The translations under genes were made by a program, and so were the position numbers. The notes under the pieces are model-generated. The model did no database searches. It was not told the origin of the DNA and was given only the letters and a program-made list of their open reading frames with translations. From assembly GCF_015690355.1 (NCBI RefSeq), contig NZ_JADPRT010000002.1:62001-126000 (forward strand): DNA of 64,000 nucleotides. The letters are read 5' to 3'. This DNA comes from Streptacidiphilus fuscans. GTDB lineage: Bacteria; Actinomycetota; Actinomycetes; Streptomycetales; Streptomycetaceae. Shown here piece after piece: positions 36,210 through 45,181 of the stretch. Position 1 is the first letter of the stretch. Every line of letters begins with the position of its first letter.

Positions 36210-36254
36210 ATTGGATAGTGGTACTGTCTAACTTAGACAGTACCACTATCCAAT
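36210..36254. promoter_or_regulatory. Perfect 45-bp palindromic operator
   Basis: Arms 36210-36231 and 36233-36254 are exact reverse complements around a single C. The arms contain GGATAGTGG and ACTGTCTAA. It lies between the MerR gene and the divergent monooxygenase-like gene and could form a cruciform. It is probably the operator for both. Confidence 0.8.
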
Positions 36255-36271
36255 TCTGGAGGTGCGTCGCG

Positions 36272-36700
36272 GTGCCCACGCTTCCCTGGACAGTTCCCAA
36301 CCCGGCTACGCCGAACACCGAGGCCTACGTGATGGCGTCGCGTTTCGAGGTGCGGTCCCTCAAGGACGTCCCACGGTTCTTCCTGAAGGCGATGTCCGCC
36401 TGGGGGCAGGTGCGGAAGGCGCCCGGCGCGCTGGGCGCCTCCCTCGACGCACGGCCCTTCAAGCGAACCTTCTTCACGCTGTCCGCCTGGGTGGACCGTG
36501 ATGCGCTCTACGCCTACGCCCGGACCCAGCCGCACCGCGGGGTGATGGAGGGAGTGCGCTCGACCATGCGCGACTCGACCTTCACCTTCTGGTCGGTCCC
36601 GGTGGAGCAACTCCCCATCGCCTGGGAGGACGCCAAGCGCCGACTCGCCGAGCAGGCCCAGACCGACGCCGCGCGCAAGGCGGCCGAGCCCCGAAGCTGA
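36272..36700 (+). CDS. Antibiotic-monooxygenase-fold (DUF3291-like) protein
   Basis: 142 residues with the dimeric ferredoxin-like fold of the ABM/DUF3291 group: MASRFEVRSLKDVPRFF, RTFFTLSAWVDRDAL and the FTFWSVPVEQLPIAWEDA helix. Such proteins include small cofactorless monooxygenases. The GTG at 36272 follows GGAGG by nine bases; the frame upstream only encodes the operator palindrome. It is probably controlled by the divergent MerR protein. Confidence 0.78.
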   Translation: MPTLPWTVPNPATPNTEAYVMASRFEVRSLKDVPRFFLKAMSAWGQVRKAPGALGASLDARPFKRTFFTLSAWVDRDALYAYARTQPHRGVMEGVRSTMRDSTFTFWSVPVEQLPIAWEDAKRRLAEQAQTDAARKAAEPRS

Positions 36701-36793
36701 CGGCTTCGGCGCCCGCGCTCCGCCCGGCCGTCGGGGCGTTCGTACGACAAATTCGCTACCCGGCGGCCCGAGCGCCGTGATACACAAACCGTC

Positions 36794-37567
36794 GTGCAAA
36801 ACATCTTGGAGTTTTCCCAGGTCCTGCGGCTGATCGAAGACCGCTCGGCCGCTTTCCGCGCCGCGATCGCGTCCGCCCCCGACCTTGACGTCCAGGTCCC
36901 GAGCTGCCCGGACTGGACGCTGCGCGATCTGGCGCAGCACTTCGGCGACGGGCGCCGCCGCCAGGCCGCCATCGTCGCGGCCGGCCCGGGCGCCGAGCCC
37001 CCGGCGAAGACGGACCCGAAGGGCGCCCCGACCGCGCCCCGCGACCGCGAAGCCCTGGACGCCTGGCTCGCCGAGTCAGCCGAGCTCATGCTCGACGCGA
37101 TGCGCGAGGCCGGCCCGGACCGCGGCTGCTGGACCTGGTGGGGCGGCTCGCAGGCCCCGGAGACCAGCGGAGCCATCGCCCGGCACCAGGTCCAGGAGAT
37201 CGCCGTCCACACCTACGACGTCCAACTCACCCTGGGCGCCGCACAGCCGCTGCCGACGGACGTCGCGGTCGAGGGCGTCGACGAGTTCCTGACGACCGTC
37301 TCGGCGACGAACGTCCCCTGGCCGTTCAAGCCGGCGACCATCGACCTGCACGCGACCGAGGGCCGCTCCTGGCGCCTGACCCTCAACGCCGACGGCATCC
37401 GCTGCGACGACCTCGCCGCCGACGCCGAGCCGGGCGACCTGTCGATGCGCGGCCCAGCGAGCGAACTCGTCCTCTACTTCTACGACCGCCTCCCGATCGA
37501 CAGGCTGGAGAACACCGGCGACACCGAGCCGATGGACCAGCTCGCAGAGTGGGACCCGACCGCGTAG
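36794..37567 (+). CDS. Maleylpyruvate-isomerase-like (DinB superfamily) protein
   Basis: 257 residues with the same two-domain layout as its paralogue at 34726-35508 (CPDWTLRDLAQHFGDGRRR, EIAVHTYDVQ, LHATEGRSWRLTL). The two copies point in opposite directions and flank the MerR regulator and the ABM-fold gene, suggesting an inverted duplication of a module. GTG start with a weak ribosome-binding site. The substrate is unknown; mycothiol dependence is inferred from the family. Confidence 0.88.
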   Translation: MQNILEFSQVLRLIEDRSAAFRAAIASAPDLDVQVPSCPDWTLRDLAQHFGDGRRRQAAIVAAGPGAEPPAKTDPKGAPTAPRDREALDAWLAESAELMLDAMREAGPDRGCWTWWGGSQAPETSGAIARHQVQEIAVHTYDVQLTLGAAQPLPTDVAVEGVDEFLTTVSATNVPWPFKPATIDLHATEGRSWRLTLNADGIRCDDLAADAEPGDLSMRGPASELVLYFYDRLPIDRLENTGDTEPMDQLAEWDPTA

Positions 37568-37604
37568 CACGCGCACGTGTGACGCGGCTGTAGGTGTGAC
37601 GCAG

Positions 37605-37646
37605 CTGTAGGTGGTGCGCGCACTCCTGCGGGTGCACCACCTACAG
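37605..37646. terminator. Bidirectional terminator
   Basis: A 13-bp perfect stem (37605-37617 with 37634-37646) overlaps the stop codon of the HAD-like gene. A GTGACGC(G/A)GCTGTAG direct repeat precedes it. It lies between convergent genes. Confidence 0.75.
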
Positions 37647-38099
37647 CCCCTGGCGGCGAGGGTCCCGCGCTGTCGCCGCGGCGTCAGGGCGCAGGCCGAT
37701 GGCATGGTGTGCCTCGGCGAGTGTGGTCGTCCAGTCGCCGGTGAACCGCAGGGCGCGGTCGTCGATGTAGACGGCCGCGCCCAGCTTCTTGTTGGTGACC
37801 AGCAGGCAGTCTCCCTGCCAGTAGGCGCGGTCCGGGTCGTCGTCCACGAGCGTCTCCAGCCCGGTGTGCCGACGCAACCAGGCTGCCACCTCCGGGTGAT
37901 GGCCACGGGGACGGGCGGTGACGACGAACACCGACCGCACCTTCTTCAGTTCGAGCAGCGACTCGATCGCCCCGGGGATCGGCCGCCCGTAGATGCGCCC
38001 GTCCTGCCAGCCGTCGTCGTGTGCGACCAGCGTCTGGTCGAAGTCGATGCCTACCGCATGGGAGGCGGGCGACGCGGGGTCGAGCGGAACGACAGTCAT
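37641..38099 (-). CDS. HAD-superfamily hydrolase-like protein
   Basis: 152 residues. The nucleophile motif is GIDFDQTLVAHD (DxDxT), motif II is FVVTARPR, and the late ALRFTGDW supplies part of motif IV (YIDDRA). The small size, with no cap domain, resembles bacteriophage-type or 5'-nucleotidase-like HAD proteins that act on small molecules or nucleic acid ends. The substrate is unknown. Expression is likely monocistronic. Confidence 0.8.
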   Translation of the reverse strand: MTVVPLDPASPASHAVGIDFDQTLVAHDDGWQDGRIYGRPIPGAIESLLELKKVRSVFVVTARPRGHHPEVAAWLRRHTGLETLVDDDPDRAYWQGDCLLVTNKKLGAAVYIDDRALRFTGDWTTTLAEAHHAIGLRPDAAATARDPRRQGL

Positions 38100-38286
38100 G
38101 ACGGTCGGTCTCCTAGCAGCAGTACGTACACCGTTGGGGTGCGCGGTCGGCGCCGGCGGGTGGCCGGTTCGCTTGGAGATGAGTCCGGGACGATCGTTTG
38201 CTTACGACGGATCGCCGCTTTTCGTGAGTGATCGACTCCAATGGGCGAACGGAAGCGGCTGGAGGCGGGCCTGGCTCGGCTGCGGG

Positions 38287-38901
38287 TCAGCCGCGCGCGG
38301 GGCGCCACATGGTGGTGACCAGGTGTCCGTTCGGCATCGTCAGCTCGCCGTTGGGGACGAAGCCGAGCGCGGCGTACCGCTTGTCGTTCGCGGCGGGATT
38401 GCTGGACTCCAGGTACGCGGGCATGTCGAGCTCGTCGATCCGGACCAGGCTCTCGCGCAGCAGCGCCATGCCGAGTCCCTTGCCGCGATGGTCGTCGTGG
38501 GTGCCGAGCAGGCTCAGGTAGAAGTGCGGCTCGCTCGGGCGCGCCTCCTCCATGGGCTCCAGGATCGCCAGGATCCCGGCGGCGGTCCGCTCGTCGGTGG
38601 TCTCGCGCAGGAAGTCCGCGAAACCGTGCTCCTCGTCCTCGCTGAGTTCCGTTCCACCCGGCGGGATCCACACCGCGGCGGACTCCACGTGCTCGCTCAC
38701 CAGAAGCCAGGGATAGCGCAGCGCGGAGGTCGCGAACAGCCGCCACAGCGCCCCGGCCTGGGCTGCCCGCCTGCCGGGGTCGGGAAAGGCCGGGCCCCAC
38801 ACCGGGTCGTCGAAGAACGCGGTGGTGAGGGTGGCGACGACGGCGTCGACATCGTCGGCGCGCGCGGTCCGTGCGGACAGAGGGTGGGCTCGATCGCTCA
38901 T
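38287..38901 (-). CDS. GNAT-family N-acetyltransferase
   Basis: 204 residues. The acetyl-CoA-binding motif A is LLGTHDDHRGKGLGMALL (R/QxxGxG/A as RGKGLG), with motif B near AYLESSNPAANDKRYAALGFVP. The N-terminal half has the common actinobacterial pattern ARADDVDAVVATLTTAFFDDPVWGPAFPD. The acceptor is unknown; close relatives include resistance-like and uncharacterised enzymes. It is followed on the same strand by nothing close, so it is probably a single gene. Confidence 0.9.
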   Translation of the reverse strand: MSDRAHPLSARTARADDVDAVVATLTTAFFDDPVWGPAFPDPGRRAAQAGALWRLFATSALRYPWLLVSEHVESAAVWIPPGGTELSEDEEHGFADFLRETTDERTAAGILAILEPMEEARPSEPHFYLSLLGTHDDHRGKGLGMALLRESLVRIDELDMPAYLESSNPAANDKRYAALGFVPNGELTMPNGHLVTTMWRPARG

Positions 38902-38970
38902 CCGTTCACGATAGTTCGCTGGTCAGAGCAGCGGAAGCGTCTCCGTGCACGCGCCGTCGGTGACGGCCGC

Positions 38971-40299
38971 TCACCCGGCCGTGGTTGCCTGGGCCGGGTC
39001 CGTCGCGTAGGCCGCGGCCACCGACTCGCGGTCGAAGACGTGCCAGGTCGCCGCGATGACGCCGACCGCCACCACGAAGCCCACCCAGTACGGCGCCGCC
39101 ACGCCGAAGCGTGACGCCAGACCGCCGCCCAGCAGCGCGCCCACGCAGTTTCCGCCCGCCGCGATGAAGAGGTTGGAACTGCTGACCCGCCCCATCAGCT
39201 CCGGCGGCGTCATGCGTTGCCGCAGCGAGTTGGCGACGATGCCCCACAGCACCCCGTGCACGCCGAAGGCGAAGAGCATGACGCCGAGCAGCCAGGCGCT
39301 GTGGGAGGTGGCCAGGGCCAGGTGCATCGCGGCCTCGATCAGCAGGCCGATCCGGATCGTCCAGGTGGCGGTGCACCACGCGACCAGCCGGTCGCCGATC
39401 GCGGAGCCGACGATCCCGCCGACGGCCATGCAGGAGAACAGCACGCCGTAGCCGACCGAGCCCAGGTGCAGCCGCTCCTTGGCCAGCAGCACCAGCACGG
39501 CCACGGCGGCGGTCAGGGTCACGTTGAGCAGGCCGATCAGCAGGGCCATGGTGCGCAGCAGGCGCTGGCGCATCAGCCAGCGGAAGCCCTTGGCCATGTC
39601 CCGCCACACCGAACGCCGGCCCTTGTCAGCGACGGTGTCGGCGTCCCCGTCCGCGTTCGCCGAGCTGGCCTCCGGCCGGAACGAGCCGGCGACCATGGCG
39701 ATCAGCAGCGCGCTGGCCGCGTACGTACCCGTGTTGACCAGGAACGGCAGTCCCGCGGTGACCGCGAAGAGCAGACCGCCCAGCGGTCCCGACAGGACGC
39801 CCTGCATCAGGGTGGTCCCGCCCGTCAGCCAGCCGTTGGCCCGCTCCAGCAAGGGGCGCGGCACCACCGTCTGCACCAGCGACTGCGCGGCCGAGCGGAA
39901 CACCACCTCGCCGGTGTTGATCAGGAACAGCACCGAGTACAGCACCACGATGCTGGGATGACCGGTGAGCAGCGTCAGCGACAGCACGCCCATCGCGGCG
40001 AAGCGGCCCCAGTCCAGCGCGACCATCAGCCGCCGCCGGTCGACCCGGTCGACGAGCACCCCGCCCGGCAGCGCGAACAGCAGCCACGGCAGCCACGCGA
40101 CAGCGGACGCGGAGGCCACGATCAGCGGATCGCTGGTCCGCGAGGCGACCAGCAGCGGCGTGGCGATCGTCGTCAGTCCGCTCCCCAAGGCGGACGCCGT
40201 GCTCGAACCCCACAGCTTGGCGAAGGCCGCCCCGAGCCGGGCGTCGCCCTCCTCGCCCGACTCGCCAGCCAGCACGCTCTCGTCCACCCCAGTCGTCAT
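38971..40299 (-). CDS. Major facilitator superfamily transporter
   Basis: 442 residues with about twelve helices. The motif between helices 2 and 3 is GGVLVDRVDRRRLM (MFS motif A), and the middle loop is charged (about residues 205-225). The pattern matches the DHA3-type macrolide/enterobactin exporters found widely in actinomycetes. The ATG at 40299 is chosen; an earlier one six codons upstream is possible. It lies behind a cold-shock gene on the same strand, separated by a terminator. The substrate cannot be predicted. Confidence 0.9.
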   Translation of the reverse strand: MTTGVDESVLAGESGEEGDARLGAAFAKLWGSSTASALGSGLTTIATPLLVASRTSDPLIVASASAVAWLPWLLFALPGGVLVDRVDRRRLMVALDWGRFAAMGVLSLTLLTGHPSIVVLYSVLFLINTGEVVFRSAAQSLVQTVVPRPLLERANGWLTGGTTLMQGVLSGPLGGLLFAVTAGLPFLVNTGTYAASALLIAMVAGSFRPEASSANADGDADTVADKGRRSVWRDMAKGFRWLMRQRLLRTMALLIGLLNVTLTAAVAVLVLLAKERLHLGSVGYGVLFSCMAVGGIVGSAIGDRLVAWCTATWTIRIGLLIEAAMHLALATSHSAWLLGVMLFAFGVHGVLWGIVANSLRQRMTPPELMGRVSSSNLFIAAGGNCVGALLGGGLASRFGVAAPYWVGFVVAVGVIAATWHVFDRESVAAAYATDPAQATTAG

Positions 40300-40378
40300 G
40301 GGGTCCGAACCTAGCAACCCAACGACGTCGTGCCTACGGGGTTTCCCGCAGGTGAACGCGGCAGCGCCGAACGCAGCT

Positions 40379-40407
40379 ACCCCCGCCGGCGTACCGCCGA
40401 CGGGGGT
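40379..40407 (-). terminator. Terminator of the second cold-shock gene
   Basis: ACCCCCG (40379-40385) pairs with CGGGGGT (40401-40407), and an inner CGGCG/CGCCG stem closes on a TAC loop. It stands 21 bases past the cold-shock stop. Confidence 0.75.
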
Positions 40408-40428
40408 CTGCTGCTGTGTGCGTGTGGC

Positions 40429-40632
40429 TCAGCCGCGGACGATGTTCGCGGCCTGCGGGCCCTTCTGGCCCTGCTCGACGTCGAAGGTGACCGTCTCACC
40501 CTCGACGAGCTCGCGGTAGCCGCCGCCCTGGATGGCCGAGTAGTGGGCGAACACGTCCGGGCCGCCGCCCGCCTGCTCGATGAAGCCGAAGCCCTTCTCG
40601 GCGTTGAACCACTTCACGGTGCCCTGCGCCAT
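40429..40632 (-). CDS. Cold-shock protein (CspA family), second copy
   Basis: 67-residue cold-shock domain with KGFGFI and DVFAHY, close to the copy at 26995-27195 but with an extra Gly in the first loop and Ala for Val in RNP2. It is an RNA chaperone. The long upstream gap is typical of csp leaders, which regulate translation by temperature. Confidence 0.95.
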   Translation of the reverse strand: MAQGTVKWFNAEKGFGFIEQAGGGPDVFAHYSAIQGGGYRELVEGETVTFDVEQGQKGPQAANIVRG

Positions 40633-40949
40633 GCTCTTCTCCCGTTCGGGACGAGGGCCAGCAGTATGTGCTGACCCTTGGTGGGGTCGCGTCCTCGAAC
40701 AGCGGGTGATGCGGTAACGCGGACAGCGATCGTACGAAGATCACGTTATCCGCTGAGCGCGGTTTCCGCATCGAAATCAGCCGAGGAAATCCCGGCCGAC
40801 CACCGTGCTGCCGGCCTCCTGTCTGATCACCCAGCAGAAGTGCCGCCGGACTGGGTGCGCGACCAATCGTCAGTGCGTACGGCCGTCGCTTGAATCGACC
40901 CGCCTCCGAATCTCAACGAGGCAGTCCGAACAGCCAGAGGAGACATTGC
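40633..40949. other. Divergent intergenic region
   Basis: About 320 bases between the cold-shock gene and the first repeat-containing secreted protein. It probably holds the long 5' leader of the cold-shock mRNA and the promoter of the secreted pair. No gene is seen; the frame that opens at 40890 is an N-terminal extension without the signal peptide. Confidence 0.4.
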
Positions 40950-42035
40950 ATGCGGGACACTTCGCGACGCCGCCGCACCGCGGGAGCGACCGGCAAGGCG
41001 CTGGTCGCCGGCGCGCTACTCGTTCTTGCGGTGCCCGGCTCCGCGTACGCGAACTCTGCGAGCGTGACCGTGCGGACCCCCGGCGCCACCGCCGGACCGA
41101 GCGTCGCCGACTCGTCGGTGTCCGCCGACGCCGCCTGTGCCGGCGGACTCGTCTCCGGCGGTGGCATCGACCAGGCCGTCGGCACGGGTGCCGGGGTGAA
41201 CGGCAACCACGTGCTGGGCAGCGAGCCCAGTGGTGACGGCTCGACCGAGTACACCGGCACCACCGGCGTCGTCGGAACCGACGTGGCGTACTGGATCGCC
41301 AAGGGCGGCAGCGGCGGGCAGGTCAACTCCTCCTTCTCCACCACCCCGTACACGATGTGCCTGAGCAGCACACTGATCGACCACACCCAGGTGGTGATGA
41401 ACAAGGCCAACACGCCCACCGTCGCCGCGACCGTGGGCCTGGTCACCGCGACCTGCCCCGCGAACACCGTGCTGCTCGGCGGCGGTGCGTTGGTGTCGCC
41501 CGCGAACTCCGGCAACCTCAAGGTGATCGGCAGCTTCCCGACGTTCGACGACAGCGCCCACGACTACGGCCGGAAGGCCGCGGCCGACGGTGAGAGCAAC
41601 CCGGACTCCTGGAGCGCGGTCGGCTGGGACAACAGCGCCAACGCCGCCGACGAGACCTACGCCTATGCGATCTGCAGCGGCAGCGGCATCAACGTCAGCG
41701 GAGTCACCGTCAAGGTCCGCAACAGCGAGGCCGCCGGACCGGACACCGCGAGCACCGGCCAGAACGCCACCGCCACCTGCGGCAGCACGGACGGCACCCT
41801 GGTCAGCGGCGGCGCGGCCGTCAGCGGCGGCAGCCCGACCAGCGCCGACTACGCCGGACCGGGTTCGGCGGGCGACCACCTCAACGGCGCCTTCCCGAGC
41901 GACTCCAGCGGCAACCCGGTCGCGGACGGGACCACCACGGCCTCGTCCTGGACCGCGTTCGCACACACCGGCGGCATGGCCTCGACCACCAACCACACCG
42001 ACGCCTGGGCGCTGTGCGCCAACGACGGCGTCTGA
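40950..42035 (+). CDS. Secreted protein with three-fold repeat, copy 1
   Basis: 361 residues. The signal peptide is basic (DTSRRRR) with the hydrophobic core LVAGALLVLAV and a likely cut after AYA. The mature part is built from three repeats of about 100 residues; each starts with a Cys, then GG(G/A) within ten residues, a (G/S)xFPS-like step, a Trp-Ala turn, and ends with Cys in an A-I/L-C block (MCLSS, AICSG, ALCAN). No known family was recognised. AGAGGAGA precedes the ATG. A paralogue begins 32 bases after the stop. Confidence 0.8.
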   Translation: MRDTSRRRRTAGATGKALVAGALLVLAVPGSAYANSASVTVRTPGATAGPSVADSSVSADAACAGGLVSGGGIDQAVGTGAGVNGNHVLGSEPSGDGSTEYTGTTGVVGTDVAYWIAKGGSGGQVNSSFSTTPYTMCLSSTLIDHTQVVMNKANTPTVAATVGLVTATCPANTVLLGGGALVSPANSGNLKVIGSFPTFDDSAHDYGRKAAADGESNPDSWSAVGWDNSANAADETYAYAICSGSGINVSGVTVKVRNSEAAGPDTASTGQNATATCGSTDGTLVSGGAAVSGGSPTSADYAGPGSAGDHLNGAFPSDSSGNPVADGTTTASSWTAFAHTGGMASTTNHTDAWALCANDGV

Positions 42036-42067
42036 CCCATCCGCTGACGGCAGAGAGACCGACGCAC

Positions 42068-43159
42068 ATGAAGAACCGAACCCTGCGCACCTCCCTCCTC
42101 GGCAAGGCGCTCGTCCCCGGCGCGGTACTGGTACTGGCCCTGTCCGGGGTCGCCGACGCACACACCGCGAGCGTCACCGTTGCCAGCCCCGGTCCGACCA
42201 TCGGCCCCGGCACGCCGTTCACCGGTGTCTCCTCCCACGCCGACTGCGCCCAGGGCCTCGTCACCGGGGGCGGAGCGGACCAGGCCACCGGTGACAACCG
42301 GGCCGGGAACGGCAACCACGTGATGGGCGTGTCCCCGAGCGCGGACGGCGTCACCGAGTACCTCGGCACGCCCGGCATCGTCGGGGCCGACGCCACCCAC
42401 TGGCTCGCCTTCGGCGGCAGCGGCAGCAACTCCAGCCCCGCGTTCTCCACCACCCCGTACGCGATGTGCCTCACCAGCAACGGGATCCGGCACACCCTCG
42501 TGGTCATGGACAAGGCCGCCGGGCCGAGCGTGGGGCAGACCGCGACGGTCGTCGTCGCGACCTGCCCGGCCGGGACGCGGCTGCTCGGCGGCGGCGCGCG
42601 GGCGACCCCGGCGAGCGTCGGCAGCCTCAAGCCGATCGCGAGCTACCCCACCTTCGCCGACGCCGCCCACGACTTCGGCCGGAAGGCCGCGGCCGACGGG
42701 GAGACGGACCCCGACTCCTGGGCCGCCGTCGGCGGCATCGGCGGTGGGCGCGACGACGACAACACCACCTACGCCTACGCGATCTGCACCGGCTTCGGCG
42801 TCGACATGAAGCACGACACGACCACCGTCCGCTTCCGCGAGGCGGCCGGGCCGACCGAGGCGAGCGCCAGTCAGGTGGTGACGACCGGCTGCGCCCCGGA
42901 CGACGGGGTGCTGCTCGGCGGCGGCGCGGCGGCCAGCGGCGGGTCGGTGACCACGACCGACTTCACCAAGGCGGGCTCCGGCGGCACCCACCTGGTCGGC
43001 AGCTTCCCGAGCGACGCCGACGGCACTCCGGCTGCGGACGGCAGCGGTACCTCCGCCGACTGGACCGCCGACATCCACGCCGGCGGGTCCCCTTCCCCGA
43101 ACACGTTCTCCGATGTGTGGGCACTGTGCCTCGACGTCCAGGACGGTCGGGCCGGGTAG
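42068..43159 (+). CDS. Secreted protein with three-fold repeat, copy 2
   Basis: 363 residues, paralogous over its full length to the preceding gene, including all six framework Cys (MCLTS, AICTG and ALCLD ends). The signal peptide runs MKNRTLRTSLLGKALVPGAV and continues to a cut after ADA. It must have arisen by tandem duplication; the two share long stretches such as the HD(Y/F)GRKAAADGE block. They are transcribed together. Role unknown; a surface or spore-coat component is one possibility. Confidence 0.8.
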   Translation: MKNRTLRTSLLGKALVPGAVLVLALSGVADAHTASVTVASPGPTIGPGTPFTGVSSHADCAQGLVTGGGADQATGDNRAGNGNHVMGVSPSADGVTEYLGTPGIVGADATHWLAFGGSGSNSSPAFSTTPYAMCLTSNGIRHTLVVMDKAAGPSVGQTATVVVATCPAGTRLLGGGARATPASVGSLKPIASYPTFADAAHDFGRKAAADGETDPDSWAAVGGIGGGRDDDNTTYAYAICTGFGVDMKHDTTTVRFREAAGPTEASASQVVTTGCAPDDGVLLGGGAAASGGSVTTTDFTKAGSGGTHLVGSFPSDADGTPAADGSGTSADWTADIHAGGSPSPNTFSDVWALCLDVQDGRAG

Positions 43160-43298
43160 TCCCCGGTCCGCTCCGGCGACCGGGTGAGGGCGTGTCAGGC
43201 ATTCGGGTTGCTGCCGATGACCTGCGTGACGTCGGGGGACAGAGCAACAACTGATCTCACGTCAGCAGACAGCAGACAGCAGAGAGGAAGGACCCGAG

Positions 43299-43952
43299 AT
43301 GACCACCGCAATCGTGGGTGTCGGCAACATCGGGAGTGCCGTCGCCCGGCACCTGGTCGCCGGAGGCGAGCACGTCGTCCTGGCGGGGAAGAACGCGTCC
43401 GGGGCACAGGAGCTCGCCGCAGAGCTCGGGCCGCTCGCGCGCGCCGCCGCCGTGCCGGACGCGATCGCCGAGGCCGACACCGTCGTGTTCGCCGTCTGGC
43501 TGGACCCGATGAAGGAGCTGATCCCGCAGGTCGCGTCGGTGCTCGACGGCAAGGTGGTGGTCGACCCGTCGAACCCGATCGCCTTCGACGCCCAGGGGCA
43601 GTTCGTGCGGTCCCTGCCCGACGATCAGTCGGCCGGATCGGTGGTCGCCGCGCTGCTGCCTGCCGGTGCCCACTACGTCAAGGCGTTCGGCACCCTGGCC
43701 GCGGAGGCGCTCGCCGCGAGCGCGAACCGGACCCCGGAGCGGGCGGCGCTGTTGTACGCCACCGACGACGAGCGCGCGGCGCATGCGGCCGAGCGGCTGA
43801 TCCGCGCGGCCGGCTTCGACCCGGTGAAGGCGGGCGGCCTGGCCGACGCCGGACGCATCGAGGCCCCAGGCGGGGACCTTCACCAGTTCGGCTTCAACGG
43901 TGAGGTCGTCAGCGCGGAGAAGGCCCGGGCCGCCGTCACCGCCGCCCGCTGA
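43299..43952 (+). CDS. NAD(P)-binding reductase, F420-dependent-oxidoreductase-like
   Basis: 217 residues. The dinucleotide-binding loop is TAIVGVGNIGSAVARHL (GxGxxG), and the VVDPSNP and KAFGTLAAEAL segments match the NADPH:F420 reductase/NADP-oxidoreductase (F420_oxidored) family. It probably reduces or oxidises a nicotinamide or deazaflavin cofactor. GAGAGGAAGG precedes the ATG. The short upstream repeats CAGACAG are noted. There is no cofactor F420 biosynthesis gene close by. Confidence 0.85.
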   Translation: MTTAIVGVGNIGSAVARHLVAGGEHVVLAGKNASGAQELAAELGPLARAAAVPDAIAEADTVVFAVWLDPMKELIPQVASVLDGKVVVDPSNPIAFDAQGQFVRSLPDDQSAGSVVAALLPAGAHYVKAFGTLAAEALAASANRTPERAALLYATDDERAAHAAERLIRAAGFDPVKAGGLADAGRIEAPGGDLHQFGFNGEVVSAEKARAAVTAAR

Positions 43953-43997
43953 CGGACAGACCGGACGGACCGGACGGCGTCGACCGCACCAACCGCC

Positions 43998-44043
43998 GAG
44001 CCCACCATCGCCGAGGCACGCGAGGGTGGGCTCTCGTGCGGAA
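43998..44043 (+). terminator. Hairpin terminator
   Basis: GAGCCCACC (43998-44006) pairs with GGTGGGCTC (44035-44043), nine base pairs, 45 bases past the reductase stop. Confidence 0.55.
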
Positions 44044-44169
44044 GGCGAGGGCGGCGGCCACGAACGGCTCAGCGGGGAGTGCGCGTCGCGTGCGGAAGGC
44101 GTTTGTTGGGTGGGTGGCGGTCGTGTGCAGGGGGCTGTCGCACATCGCCCCAGAGGGGAAGTCCGGCCT

Positions 44170-45075
44170 GTGTCCTGGCCTCAGATACGCCCGCGTCCCG
44201 CAGTGTTGCTCTGCGGGCTGCTCCCACTGATCGCAGTCTCACTGGTGACGCCCCGACAGGTTTCGGTAGTTCCAGTCGCTCCGGTTTCTCGGCAGGTTCC
44301 ACAGGTTCCGCCGCCTCAGGTCGTGTCGCCGCAGACGACGGTGGTCTTCAGCGACCTGTTCCGCAAGACGGACTGGGGCAGGCCCGGTGCCGTGTGGTGC
44401 CCCTACACGTCCGCCTATCCGGACGGGCGGACCAACGCCCCCAACTGGAAGCTGGACTACACCACGACCTCGGCGATGTCCGTCGTCAAAGGCGGGGGAG
44501 TTCTCCTCCGGGCCACCCCCCGCACGCGCTCGCCGCACGGACAGTGGGCCACCGGTCTGCTCACGACCGAGCCCTGGGACGGCGGCCCCTGCGGAGGCGA
44601 CGGGTTCATGGTGCATCCCGACGACTACGTGCTGGTCCACCTGCGTCTGCCGGAACGGACCGACGGCGGGGGGCATGCGGCCTGGCCCGGCCTGTGGACC
44701 TGGAAGGACGGCGACAACGAGGTCGACATCCTGGAGTGGCACAGCGAGACGCCCGGCGTCGCGGAGTTCGTCAACCACGTGGACGGCGACATCGGCGCGT
44801 TGGTCCGCAGCAGTCTCCTGGGCTTCGGAAAGTGGATCTACGTGGGCGCCCGGCTCGGCACCGACACCGTCACCTGGTACCTGGGCTCCACTCCGCAGTC
44901 CATGAAGGCCGTCTTCAGCGACCACAAGGGCGTGCCGCTGGACTGGAAGGCATATCTGATCATGAATCTGAGCATCTCCGCCCAGCCGGGCCGCGAGCCG
45001 ACGACGCTGACGCCCATCACCACCGAGATCTCCAGCGTGCAGGTCTACCGCGCGGTCGAAAGGCCGCTGGGGTAG
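44170..45075 (+). CDS. GH16-like secreted glycan hydrolase/lectin
   Basis: 301 residues. The N-terminal hydrophobic stretch PAVLLCGLLPLIAVSLV is a signal or anchor, followed by a Pro/Val/Gln linker. The rest is a concanavalin-A-like fold with WTWKDGDNEVDILEWHSE, where EVDILE is the ExDxxE catalytic triad of family 16 glucanases. Other parts (WPGLWTWKDG, YLIMNLSI) fit GH16. The target may be a beta-glucan or galactan. GTG 44170 follows GAGGGG; the longer frame upstream is noncoding. Confidence 0.8.
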   Translation: MSWPQIRPRPAVLLCGLLPLIAVSLVTPRQVSVVPVAPVSRQVPQVPPPQVVSPQTTVVFSDLFRKTDWGRPGAVWCPYTSAYPDGRTNAPNWKLDYTTTSAMSVVKGGGVLLRATPRTRSPHGQWATGLLTTEPWDGGPCGGDGFMVHPDDYVLVHLRLPERTDGGGHAAWPGLWTWKDGDNEVDILEWHSETPGVAEFVNHVDGDIGALVRSSLLGFGKWIYVGARLGTDTVTWYLGSTPQSMKAVFSDHKGVPLDWKAYLIMNLSISAQPGREPTTLTPITTEISSVQVYRAVERPLG

Positions 45076-45181
45076 TCAGCCCGACGCCTGCCGCACGCTG
45101 CCGGCCCAAGCCGACGTGTGCCGCGGCACCACTGACCGCATCCTGGTTCTGACCAGCCCGATGCCCCAAGGAGAGAACGTC

